Shown: positions 18,450-26,898 of the stretch, one piece after another
Layout of the letters: each line of letters begins with the position of its first letter
Numbering within the stretch: position 1 is the first letter of the stretch
Assembly: GCF_039536765.1 (NCBI RefSeq)
Contig: NZ_BAAAZF010000001.1
Span: 2,563,501 to 2,627,500 of the forward strand
Direction: 5' to 3'
DNA from: Parerythrobacter jejuensis
GTDB taxonomy: Bacteria > Pseudomonadota > Alphaproteobacteria > Sphingomonadales > Sphingomonadaceae
DNA length: 64,000 nucleotides
Notes under the pieces: model-generated
The model's database searches: none
What the model was told of the DNA's origin: nothing
The model's input: the letters and a program-made list of their open reading frames with translations, nothing else
Program-made: the position numbers and the translations under genes

Positions 18450-19534
18450 CTTCGTCGAGCTTCGGGCCAAGCTTTGCCGTCACCTACACGGTCAAGGACG
18501 AAGCAAGGCTGCTGCCCGATGCGCTGAAGTGGCACCGGGCCCTGGGGGCGCAGCGCTTCTACATCTTTCTTGACGGCACCACCGATTCCATGCGCGACTG
18601 GCTCGACACCCAGAGCGACGTGATGGTGCGCGAGAGTGTGCCGCCGGCAGAAGTGGGCGATGCGCCGGGGTTCTCGAAGAAACTTGCCAAGGGCTGGGAC
18701 ACCTTCATAGACGCCCGCAAAAACCTCAATGCCTGGGTCGCAGCGCGGCTGGCGCTGAAGGACGGGATCGACTGGTTGGCCATGATCGATCCGGACGAGT
18801 TGCTGTTGCCTGACCCGGCTGGCGGCGTCGATCCTATCGCGATGCAAAGCTTGCTTGGCGGGCAGGAACCCGATGTGGCGCAAATCCTGCTTCCCAATTG
18901 CGATGTGTTGCCCGACGGGGAACCGCGCACGTCTCCCTTCGCCCATCGCCATTTCCAGGCGCGCTATCCGGCGCTGGAAGCGGCATGGCGTGCCGCGCGC
19001 AAGGCGCTGTCAGTTGTGTCCAACCCGCTCAAGGTCGCGCGCTATGACCAATGGTTCTGGGACCGTGCACTGGGCGCAGATTTGCCGCGGCGGCTGGTCC
19101 ATCCAGTCACCGGTGCAACCATTCCGGCTGGGTATTTCCTTTCCTATTCCAGCTACAAGTCGATCCTGCGCACGCGGCTCCATCGGGGATGGCGGCCAAC
19201 GATCCATCACTGGACGAGTGATGACGGGCAGGGGGACATGGTGAAAGCAAAGCGCGCCCGCGTGCTGCATTTCGATTTCACCGATGCCGCAAGCTATCTT
19301 CATAAATTCGGCCAGCGCCGGGGCAATCGCGAGGAACGACCGATCCATTTCGCCACCCGCCGGGCGATTGGGGATATCGCACTCGATTGCAGCGAGGCGG
19401 AGGCGCAGCGTTTTTTCGATGAATGCCTGACCGTCAGCGATCCGGCGCGTATGGCGCATCTGGTCGAACGTGGTGTGGCCCTTGACCTGCCGCAGATTGC
19501 CGCCTTCTTTGCTGGCGAGGGGGCAAGCCGATGA
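18446..19534 (+). CDS. Glycosyltransferase family 2-like protein
   Basis: 362 aa, fitting the Glyco_tranf_2_4 group (GT2/GT92-like, cytosolic). The start of the domain reads [33 protein letters not shown], and [12 protein letters not shown] supplies the metal-binding DPD motif. HHW and [18 protein letters not shown] come later. It would move a sugar from a nucleotide donor to an unknown acceptor. The GTG at 18446 overlaps the gatA stop; upstream GTG 18440 and TTG 18437 are alternatives. The FkbM methyltransferase gene overlaps its end, so the two probably act on the same glycan. Confidence 0.8.
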   Translation: MTSSSFGPSFAVTYTVKDEARLLPDALKWHRALGAQRFYIFLDGTTDSMRDWLDTQSDVMVRESVPPAEVGDAPGFSKKLAKGWDTFIDARKNLNAWVAARLALKDGIDWLAMIDPDELLLPDPAGGVDPIAMQSLLGGQEPDVAQILLPNCDVLPDGEPRTSPFAHRHFQARYPALEAAWRAARKALSVVSNPLKVARYDQWFWDRALGADLPRRLVHPVTGATIPAGYFLSYSSYKSILRTRLHRGWRPTIHHWTSDDGQGDMVKAKRARVLHFDFTDAASYLHKFGQRRGNREERPIHFATRRAIGDIALDCSEAEAQRFFDECLTVSDPARMAHLVERGVALDLPQIAAFFAGEGASR

Positions 19535-20355
19535 AACTCTTCAGGCCCTATTTGTGGGGTGGCCGCGTCATCAAGCTGGCGCGGCGGCTGGGCATGGACG
19601 TGATGCCGGCTCTGACGCGCGATCATCGCGTGGCCGGAGCCCGTCTGGGGTGGCGTGACGAAGAACCCGGTCTGCTGCGCGGGGCCGTTGTCGAAGGCGA
19701 GCATGACGGCGTGCCGCTCAAACTGTTCGTCGCCAATGATCTCGATGTGATCCAGCAAGTCCACCGCAAGGGCGAGCTCTATGAGCCGGAAGAACTGGCG
19801 ATCATCAAAGGGACCTGGGACCAGCATCATGAGGGCGGGGCCTTCCTCGATGTCGGCGCGAACGTGGGCAATCACGCTTTGTTTGCCGCAATGGTACTGG
19901 GCGCGGACAAGGTGATCGCGTGTGAACCTCAGGACGCAGCGGCACGGATTCTGGAAACCAATGCGGCGCTCAATCACGTTGCTGATCGGATCGCAATCCA
20001 CCGCGTCGGCCTGTCCGATAGTGCGGGGCAGGCGAGCGTTGAAAGTGCCAGCAATAACCTCGGCGCGGCTCGCCTGACGCAAGGTAAGGGCGGGATCGAA
20101 CTCGTCACTGGCGACGCGTTGGTGGGCGATCAGCCGATCGGCTTTATCAAGATCGACACCGAGGGGTTCGAACTGCCGGTCCTGCGCGGCCTATCCGGAA
20201 CCATCGCGCGCGACCACCCGCCGCTGTTCGTGGAAGTCGAGACCGCAAACCTGCCGGCGTTCGAGCAAATCTGCGCCGGGCACGGCTACGCCATTACCAA
20301 TCGATTCCAACGCTACGAAACCAGCGTGAACTGTCTCGCCATCGCGCGGGACTGA
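19531..20355 (+). CDS. FkbM-family methyltransferase
   Basis: 274 aa. The SAM-binding loop is [16 protein letters not shown] near residue 110, followed by [17 protein letters not shown] (acidic residue for the ribose) and the FkbM signature [17 protein letters not shown] near residue 210. FkbM enzymes O-methylate sugars or polyketides. It overlaps the glycosyltransferase stop by ATGA and is 16 bp from gatB, placing a glycan-modifying pair within the gatCAB operon. The substrate is unknown; O-methylation of the sugar added by its neighbour is the simplest guess. Confidence 0.85.
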   Translation: MKLFRPYLWGGRVIKLARRLGMDVMPALTRDHRVAGARLGWRDEEPGLLRGAVVEGEHDGVPLKLFVANDLDVIQQVHRKGELYEPEELAIIKGTWDQHHEGGAFLDVGANVGNHALFAAMVLGADKVIACEPQDAAARILETNAALNHVADRIAIHRVGLSDSAGQASVESASNNLGAARLTQGKGGIELVTGDALVGDQPIGFIKIDTEGFELPVLRGLSGTIARDHPPLFVEVETANLPAFEQICAGHGYAITNRFQRYETSVNCLAIARD

Positions 20356-20371
20356 CGCTAAGGGGCATCGC

Positions 20372-21871
20372 ATGAGCAAATACATTATCCAGGGCGCAAC
20401 GGGCGAGTGGGAGGTCGTGATCGGCCTCGAAGTTCATGCGCAGGTCACTTCCAATGCCAAGCTGTTTTCCGGCGCGTCGACTGCGTTCGGGGCAGAGCCC
20501 AATTCGCAGGTCAGCCTGGTCGATGCGGCGATGCCCGGCATGCTGCCAGTGCCCAACCGCGAATGTATCCGCCAAGCGGTCCGTACCGGCATGGCGATCG
20601 AAGCGCAGATCCACAAATGGAGCCGGTTCGACCGCAAGAACTACTTCTATGCCGACCTGCCGCAGGGCTACCAGATCAGCCAGCTCTATCACCCGATTGT
20701 TGGCGAGGGGCAGCTGTTGATCGAGGCCGACGAGAAGGCGGGTATTCCCGAAGATAAGGTGATCGGGATCGAGCGGATCCATGTCGAGCAGGATGCCGGC
20801 AAGCTGATGCACGACCAGCATCCGACCATGTCCTATGTTGATTTGAACCGCAGCGGCGTGGCCCTGATGGAAATCGTTTCCATGCCGGATATGACGTCCC
20901 CTGCCGAAGCGGGTGCCTATGTCCGCAAACTGCGCTCTATCCTGCGCTATGTCGGATCGTGCGACGGCAATATGGAAGAAGGCTCGATGCGTGCCGACGT
21001 CAACGTATCCGTGCGCAAGGTCGGTGATCCGGAACTGGGCACGCGGACCGAGACCAAGAATGTCAATTCGGTGCGATTCGTGATGCAGGTCATTGAATAC
21101 GAGGCCAATCGCCAGGTCGATCTGATCGAGGATGGCGGCAGCGTCGATCAGGAAACGCGCCTGTTCGATCCCGGCACCGGCACGACGCGGACTATGCGCA
21201 GCAAGGAAGACGCGCATGATTATCGCTATTTCCCCGATCCCGACCTTCTGCCGCTGGAACTGGAAGACAGCTTCCTGGAAGAATGCCGCGCGAGCCTGCC
21301 AGAATTGCCCGATGCGAAGCGCCAGCGCTATGAGACCGAGTTGGGCCTGACGCCGTATAATGCCCGCGAGCTGACGGCCGAGGTCGAGACCTTTGCGCGA
21401 TTTGAAACGCTGCTGGGCGCGACGGCCAAGGCTATCGGCAAAGACGAGAAGCAAGTCGCCACGCAGGTCGCGAACTGGGCACTCTCGGTCGCTCCGGGCG
21501 TGATCAAGTCGCTGGGTGACGAAGCCAATCCCGAACACGCAACTGCCGAGGCACAGGCCGCGATCCTGAAAATGCAGGATGCGGGCGAAATCAGCGGCGG
21601 CCAGGCGAAGGAAATCTACGAGATCGTCCTCAAAACCGGTCGCGCGCCCGATGAAATCGCCGATACCGAGGGCCTCAAACAGGTCAGCGACACTGGCGCT
21701 ATCGAGGCAGCGATCGATGATATCCTGGCCAACAACCAGGACAAGGTCGAGCAGTATAAGGGCGGCAAGGACAAGCTATTCGGCTTCTTCGTCGGCCAGA
21801 CCATGAAGGCGATGCAAGGCAAGGCCAATCCGCAAGTCGTGAACCAATTGCTGAAAGACAAGCTGGGGTAA
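20372..21871 (+). CDS. gatB: Asp/Glu-tRNA amidotransferase subunit B
   Basis: 499 aa kinase-like subunit that binds the misacylated tRNA and activates the acid by phosphorylation. Family motifs are [12 protein letters not shown], the [14 protein letters not shown] stretch, [23 protein letters not shown] and [10 protein letters not shown]. The C-terminus holds the YqeY-like helical tRNA-binding domain ending [29 protein letters not shown] precedes the ATG. Together with gatC and gatA it completes the amidotransferase, used where GlnRS and/or AsnRS are absent. Confidence 0.97.
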   Translation: MSKYIIQGATGEWEVVIGLEVHAQVTSNAKLFSGASTAFGAEPNSQVSLVDAAMPGMLPVPNRECIRQAVRTGMAIEAQIHKWSRFDRKNYFYADLPQGYQISQLYHPIVGEGQLLIEADEKAGIPEDKVIGIERIHVEQDAGKLMHDQHPTMSYVDLNRSGVALMEIVSMPDMTSPAEAGAYVRKLRSILRYVGSCDGNMEEGSMRADVNVSVRKVGDPELGTRTETKNVNSVRFVMQVIEYEANRQVDLIEDGGSVDQETRLFDPGTGTTRTMRSKEDAHDYRYFPDPDLLPLELEDSFLEECRASLPELPDAKRQRYETELGLTPYNARELTAEVETFARFETLLGATAKAIGKDEKQVATQVANWALSVAPGVIKSLGDEANPEHATAEAQAAILKMQDAGEISGGQAKEIYEIVLKTGRAPDEIADTEGLKQVSDTGAIEAAIDDILANNQDKVEQYKGGKDKLFGFFVGQTMKAMQGKANPQVVNQLLKDKLG

Positions 21872-21969
21872 ACGCTGGGGAAATTCCCGTATCGGACGGA
21901 TCCCGAACTTGCCCAATGGCTTCGCGGCGTTAAGCTTGCGACCAGGATAAACAAGTGAAGGGGGTCGCG

Positions 21970-22560
21970 ATGGGAATTTCCCGTCTTGCACTGCTGTTTC
22001 TGCCGCTAGCAGCAACAGCACAAGCACAAGCCATAAAGAACGAGCCGCCGATGCGGCAATTCACAGAAGCCGAAATCGCTGACATCGCGATGCCGGATTT
22101 GGCGTTTGATCCTGGCGAGATCAATCCGAAGGATCATGAAAAATACTTCATCTTCCATCGGCCTGAAACCAGCTTCAACCAGGCCTATGCGGATATTACC
22201 GAATGCGATGCGCTGGGCAGCGGCATCAATGTCTATCGCGGCGTCGATAGCGGGGCGATCGCCAGTGCCATGACGCAATATGGGGTGCTGGCCGGTGGTA
22301 TCGGCGGTGCGATCGGCGGCATGATGGCTGATGCGATCTTTGGCTCGGCAGAGCGGCGCAAGGCGCGGCGGATCAATGTCCGTAACTGCATGTATTACAA
22401 GGGCTATGACCGCTACGCGTTGGAGAAGGACCTGTGGCAGGAATTCCATTTCGAGGAAGGTTTCGGTCGCAAGGAGGAGAGCAAGCGCAATGCGGCCCTG
22501 CTGCAACAGGCTCGCGTCGCCTCTGGACCCAAACCGACATGGGAGGTGCTGGAACCATGA
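21970..22560 (+). CDS. Secreted glycine-zipper protein of unknown function
   Basis: 196 aa. A signal peptide (RLALLFLPLAATAQAQA) is followed by an acidic region, one Cys (ITECDALG) and a glycine-zipper helix (GVLAGGIGGAIGGMMADAIFG, about residues 107-127). A charged region with another Cys (NVRNCMYYKGYDRY) completes it. Glycine zippers occur in outer-membrane-associated and membrane-inserting proteins. I do not recognise the family. The ATG at 21970 has AAGGGGG 6 nt upstream; a GTG at 21955 is less likely. The stop overlaps the next gene (ATGA), so the two form an operon. Confidence 0.75.
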   Translation: MGISRLALLFLPLAATAQAQAIKNEPPMRQFTEAEIADIAMPDLAFDPGEINPKDHEKYFIFHRPETSFNQAYADITECDALGSGINVYRGVDSGAIASAMTQYGVLAGGIGGAIGGMMADAIFGSAERRKARRINVRNCMYYKGYDRYALEKDLWQEFHFEEGFGRKEESKRNAALLQQARVASGPKPTWEVLEP

Positions 22561-23555
22561 GTATTCGACACGCAATGATTACCGCGAGTGCGGCGATGCT
22601 TTTCGCTTCGACCCCGGCCCTGGCGCAAGAGGTTGAGACCCAGGCGATAGAAGCCAAGCATCTCGAAAGCGGCAAGCATCAGATCGATCCTGCCAAGGGC
22701 TATCTCTTTGCCAAAGCTCCAAACCGGTTCAATGCGCTCTTCATCAAGACGCCGGATGAGGAAGATTACGCCGAGTATAAGGCCGATTGGGAAGAGAAAC
22801 TGGCCAAGGCCCGGAAGAAGTTTCCCGGAAAGCTGAGAATGTGGGAGGCCAATAAGGAGCGCCGCCGCAATCCCGGACCGAAGCCCGTTGAACCGACGGA
22901 AGAGAGCTTTGCCATCGAGCCGATGGACATCCGGATGTTCGCCGGTTTCGGACCACAATATGTCTACTCGAAAGAAAAGTTGCCCGACGGCGAGACGACT
23001 TTCAATTACCTGACCGAGTTGGAGCCAGGCACCTACACCTATTACGGCCCGCTCCTTTACCTGCCCGGAGCACAGACCATCGGTAAATGCTATTGCATGG
23101 GCAGCGTCAAATTCGAGGTCAAGGCCGGAGAGATCACCAATCTGGGTGATTTTCTGGCCGAGGGTTGGGCCGAACCCGAAGCGCGCAGACAAGCGTCCAT
23201 CTTCTGGAAGGATTTCGCTAATCGAGCGGCAATTCCGGTTGATTACAGCGTGCCGGATGGGCTGGATGACTTGCCCGTCGTGAGGGCCGATCTGCGTGCA
23301 TCAGGCAAACGCAACAACGTCCTCAACACCATGGTAGGCCGCCTGCCGTCGGTCGAGGGCGTGCTTGCCTATGATCGTGATGTGCCAATCGACCTGAAGG
23401 GCCTGGCTGCGCAACAGAAGGCTGAAGAAGCGGCCCGTATCGCAGCCGAAGCCAAAGCGGAGGCCGAGGCAAGGGCATTTGCAGCCGGTGCAAGTGTCAG
23501 CGCGACCGACACAGCGCCTCAGGCCGAAGCCGTAGAGGCAACGGCTAGCGACTAG
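22557..23555 (+). CDS. Secreted protein of unknown function, partner of the glycine-zipper protein
   Basis: 332 aa. A clear signal peptide (MITASAAMLFASTPALAQ) leads into a charged region, a beta-rich core and an Ala/Glu-rich helical tail (AAQQKAEEAARIAAEAKAEAEARA). The core carries YLTELEPGTYTYYG and GKCYCMGSVKFEVKAGEITNLGDF, a strand pattern like periplasmic domains in which a loop senses or binds a partner; the Cys-Tyr-Cys pair is notable. I do not recognise a named family. It is co-translated with the preceding gene and ends just before a strong bidirectional terminator. Confidence 0.75.
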   Translation: MSIRHAMITASAAMLFASTPALAQEVETQAIEAKHLESGKHQIDPAKGYLFAKAPNRFNALFIKTPDEEDYAEYKADWEEKLAKARKKFPGKLRMWEANKERRRNPGPKPVEPTEESFAIEPMDIRMFAGFGPQYVYSKEKLPDGETTFNYLTELEPGTYTYYGPLLYLPGAQTIGKCYCMGSVKFEVKAGEITNLGDFLAEGWAEPEARRQASIFWKDFANRAAIPVDYSVPDGLDDLPVVRADLRASGKRNNVLNTMVGRLPSVEGVLAYDRDVPIDLKGLAAQQKAEEAARIAAEAKAEAEARAFAAGASVSATDTAPQAEAVEATASD

Positions 23556-23574
23556 ACCCAAGGTGCCGACAAAG

Positions 23575-23612
23575 AAAAGGGGCCCCGCAGCGCGAACTGC
23601 GGGGCCCCTTTT
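23575..23612. terminator. Bidirectional intrinsic terminator
   Basis: A perfect 16-bp stem, AAAAGGGGCCCCGCAG (23575-23590) and its complement (23597-23612), with a six-base loop. It has A-runs on the left and T-runs on the right, so it can stop both the plus-strand secreted-protein operon and the convergent minus-strand gene at 23638. Confidence 0.9.
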
Positions 23613-23637
23613 CTGTGGCCTCAGGCCGAAGCGAGGC

Positions 23638-23943
23638 TTAGCCCTGGCGTTCGCCGGTAATCGGCATCGCGCCGAAGGCACCTGCATTGACGTTACCGGT
23701 CAGCTGGTCGCCGGCCACGGTGGCTTCGCATTCCAGCTTCATCGGCATCGGGACGGTCATGTTCATGTCCCAGGTCAGCTTGTCGCCGTCGATCTTGCCG
23801 TTCTCGACATCCATCGAGCCCATGCCGCCGGCCATGCTGCCGGTGAAGGTGTTGCCGTCATCGCCGGGGACGACGGTGAACGTGCCGCTCTGGTCGCCCA
23901 TCGGGCTCTTCACGACGGTGTTGTAAGTTCCTGCTACGGACAT
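23638..23943 (-). CDS. Small beta-rich protein of unknown function
   Basis: 101 aa, no signal peptide. Short alternating strands with Gly/Met-rich turns (GTYNTVVKSPMGDQSG, GSMAGGMGSMDVENG, LTWDMNMTVPMPMKLE) suggest one small beta-sandwich or half-barrel, with a lipocalin-like look. GAGGAG sits 7-8 nt before the ATG, a strong ribosome site, so it may be well expressed. It lies 61 bp downstream of the M16 peptidase on the same strand. I do not know a family name. Confidence 0.75.
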   Translation of the reverse strand: MSVAGTYNTVVKSPMGDQSGTFTVVPGDDGNTFTGSMAGGMGSMDVENGKIDGDKLTWDMNMTVPMPMKLECEATVAGDQLTGNVNAGAFGAMPITGERQG

Positions 23944-24004
23944 TGAAGTACTCCTCTTGAAAGATGCAGCGGCCATCGCCGCTGCTTACATGTGTGTCAA
24001 TAAC

Positions 24005-26851
24005 TCAGTTTTCGAGTTCGCGAACTTCGATTGGCAGGCGGAGCGCGTCGAGCTGCGGTTTGACCTTTTCGGCATCGCCTACGACGACCCAGATGAAACG
24101 CGCCGGATCGATTGCGCCGCGTGCGGCCGCATCGAGGCTTTCGCGGGTCTGGCCGCGATATTTCTCGGCCAGCTTCTCCTGGTAGTCCATGTCCCGGCCA
24201 TACAGCACGTTGGACTGCATCGCGCCAAGCACCGCGCCGGAGGTTTCAAACTGCCCCGGCAGCTCGCGGATCTCGTTGTTCACGATCCGGACCAGTTCTT
24301 CTTCGGTCACGCCATTGGTGGTGACAAACTCGCCGATCTCGCGATTGAGTTCGGCGAGGGAATCGCCCGTGCGGTCGGCCTGGACCGGCGCCTGGACAAA
24401 ATATGTCACCGCATTCTCGCGCTGGGAGACACCGCCACGCACGCCGTAGGACCAGCCCTTGGTCTCGCGCAGGTTCATGTTCATCCGGGCCAGGAAGTTG
24501 CCGCCAAGCGCATTGTTGGCATTCAGCAGGTCGACGATCCCGGCATCCTGTGCCCGGGCATCGGTAACCAGGCCGCCGAGGATGAAGCTCTGCGGGGAAT
24601 TGGGCCGATTGACTAGCACGATGCGGGCACTTTCAGGTGCAGTTGCCTTGCTGGAAAAGTCCTTGCTACCCTTGGGCGTGGCGGGTGCTTCCCATTCGCC
24701 GAAGGCTTTTTCCAGCGCCGGCGTCAATTCCGACAGCGCCAGATCAGACACTACAAACAGCGACGCATTGTCGGGACGGATCCAGGTCTGCTTGAAATTG
24801 ACCAGATCATCCCGGGTGATCGAGCTGACCGATTCCACGCTGCCACTGCCGGTATCGCCATAGGGATTGTCCGATCCGTAGAGCAGCGGGGTCAGTGTCA
24901 TTTGCGCGATGCCGCCGGGGCTGCGCATTTGTTGCTGGATGCCCGTGATTGTCTGGGTCCGTACACGCTCGAGCTCGCCTTCATCGAAGGCAGGATTGCG
25001 CACGATGTCGGTCATCAATTCCAGCGACGGGGCCAGGTTAGCCGTCAGCGCCGTCAGCGTAAACGAGGAACGGTCTTGGCCACCGCCAGTCGAGATCACG
25101 GCGCCGAGACGTTCGCGAGCTTCGGCGATTTCTCTGGAGCTCAGGCTGGTGGTGCCTTCATCGAACAGACCGAGCGCGAGGCTTTCCAACCCGCGCTTGT
25201 CGGTCGGATCGGCGGCAGAGCCTGCGTCGAAGGACAGCGCTACACGGGTTACCGGAACGGCATCACGCTGGGCGTAATAGACGGTCATCCCGTTCGACAA
25301 GGTCACTTCGGATACGTCCGGGAAATCGAGCGAGGCGAGCGCTTCAAATGCGGGTGCGGGACGCTCGACCGTTACGGTCAGTTCGTTGGCACCTGGCGCG
25401 GCCTCTGCTTCGGCATCGCCATCTGCGGCGACCGAGGCTGCTTCTTCATACGAACTGTCACGTTCGCCGGGCTCGAGCTGCAGGGTCATGCTGGGGCGGG
25501 TCATCCACTTCTGCATGGCCGCCTGAACTTCAGTCGGGGTCAGAGTGGCCAGAACTTCCAGCTGCTGGGCATAGAAATCGGGAGATCCGGTCAGGACTTC
25601 GCCCTGCGCCAGCGTCACGGCCTTGCCGCCAAAGCCGCCTACCTGTTCCAGCCCGCGGATGGTGCCAGCGAGGCTTTGCGTTGCAGCGCGGCGGACTTCG
25701 TCTTCGGTGGGACCTTCGGCAATGAACTGGTCGATGATCGCATTCATGCGACCTTCAACAGCTTCGGCGTCTTCACCGGGCTTCACAGTGGCACCTACGG
25801 TCAGCACGCCAACCCGCTGGAACGAGAAGTTGCCAGCGCTTACACCCACCGCGACTTTCTCGTCACGGACCAGGGCATTGTCGAGCCGGCTGGACGACAG
25901 CCCGCCCAGGATCTGCGCGCCAACGGTCAGCGCAACCAGATCGCGGCTGTTGATGCCGGGTGCGGTCCAGTAACGACTGATATTCGTCGCTGCGACTTGG
26001 TCTTTCATGACCGTACGAACATCTTCGGCCAGCTCCGGGATCGCAGCTTCGGCCGGGTTGTTGACCGGACCACGCGCGATCGGGCCGAAATACTTTTCGA
26101 CCAGCGGACGCGCTTCGGCGGCGTTGATATCGCCGGCCAGAACGATGGTGGCGTTGTTCGGGCCGTATTTGTCGCGGAACCAGGCGCGCACATCATCCAT
26201 GGAGGCGGAATCAAGGTCTGCCATCGATCCGATCGGGGTGTGGTCATACGGGTGTGGGGCCGGGAAAAGCGTCTTGACGATTTCGTAGAACACCAGGCCG
26301 CCGGGCTGGTTGTCGCCCTGGCGTTTTTCGTTCTGGACCACGCCGCGCTGGTTATCGAGCTTCTCCTGCGTCACCGCGCCGAGCAAGTAGCCCATCCGGT
26401 CACTCTCGAGCCACAATGCACGCTCCAGCGCGCCCCGCGGCACTGTCTGGAAATAATTGGTCCGGTCGAAATTGGTCGTGCCATTGTAATCGGTCGCGCC
26501 CATTTCCTGCAGATATTTGAAATAGTCGCCCGGCGCATTCTCCGAACCGTTGAACATCAGATGCTCGAACAGATGGGCAAAGCCGCTCTTGCCTTCGGGC
26601 TCATCCTTGGAACCGACATTGTACCACACCGCGACGCCGACGATCGGCGCCTTGCGATCTTCGTGCACGATAACGGTCAGGCCGTTTTCAAGCTGGAATT
26701 CCTCGAACGGAATGCTGACTTCATCGATCAGGGCCGGCAGCGGAGCTACCGCCTCGGCTGTGTCCTGGGCAGCGGCTGGCGCTGTCAGGGCGAACGGGGT
26801 GGCCGTCGCAATGGCGAGGGCTGTCAGGCTGGTTGAGGCAAAACGAAACAT
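24005..26851 (-). CDS. Two-unit M16 (insulinase-type) zinc metallopeptidase
   Basis: 948 aa with a signal peptide (LTALAIATATPFALTAPAAAQ), so periplasmic or exported. The first M16 unit has the inverted zinc motif HLFEH (His93, Glu96, His97) in GFAHLFEHLMFNGS. The second half (from about residue 500) starts VSEVTLSNGMTVYYAQRDAVP and lacks the HxxEH motif, as is usual for the inactive partner unit. The two halves form a clamp that digests small peptides. An acidic linker (AAEAAPGANE type) joins them. It is followed by the small gene at 23638 and preceded by the acylase gene, all on the minus strand. Confidence 0.95.
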   Translation of the reverse strand: MFRFASTSLTALAIATATPFALTAPAAAQDTAEAVAPLPALIDEVSIPFEEFQLENGLTVIVHEDRKAPIVGVAVWYNVGSKDEPEGKSGFAHLFEHLMFNGSENAPGDYFKYLQEMGATDYNGTTNFDRTNYFQTVPRGALERALWLESDRMGYLLGAVTQEKLDNQRGVVQNEKRQGDNQPGGLVFYEIVKTLFPAPHPYDHTPIGSMADLDSASMDDVRAWFRDKYGPNNATIVLAGDINAAEARPLVEKYFGPIARGPVNNPAEAAIPELAEDVRTVMKDQVAATNISRYWTAPGINSRDLVALTVGAQILGGLSSSRLDNALVRDEKVAVGVSAGNFSFQRVGVLTVGATVKPGEDAEAVEGRMNAIIDQFIAEGPTEDEVRRAATQSLAGTIRGLEQVGGFGGKAVTLAQGEVLTGSPDFYAQQLEVLATLTPTEVQAAMQKWMTRPSMTLQLEPGERDSSYEEAASVAADGDAEAEAAPGANELTVTVERPAPAFEALASLDFPDVSEVTLSNGMTVYYAQRDAVPVTRVALSFDAGSAADPTDKRGLESLALGLFDEGTTSLSSREIAEARERLGAVISTGGGQDRSSFTLTALTANLAPSLELMTDIVRNPAFDEGELERVRTQTITGIQQQMRSPGGIAQMTLTPLLYGSDNPYGDTGSGSVESVSSITRDDLVNFKQTWIRPDNASLFVVSDLALSELTPALEKAFGEWEAPATPKGSKDFSSKATAPESARIVLVNRPNSPQSFILGGLVTDARAQDAGIVDLLNANNALGGNFLARMNMNLRETKGWSYGVRGGVSQRENAVTYFVQAPVQADRTGDSLAELNREIGEFVTTNGVTEEELVRIVNNEIRELPGQFETSGAVLGAMQSNVLYGRDMDYQEKLAEKYRGQTRESLDAAARGAIDPARFIWVVVGDAEKVKPQLDALRLPIEVRELEN

Positions 26852-26898
26852 GGTCTCTCCGGGGATGTGTTCTTTGATATTGCGAATAATCTACCGAG

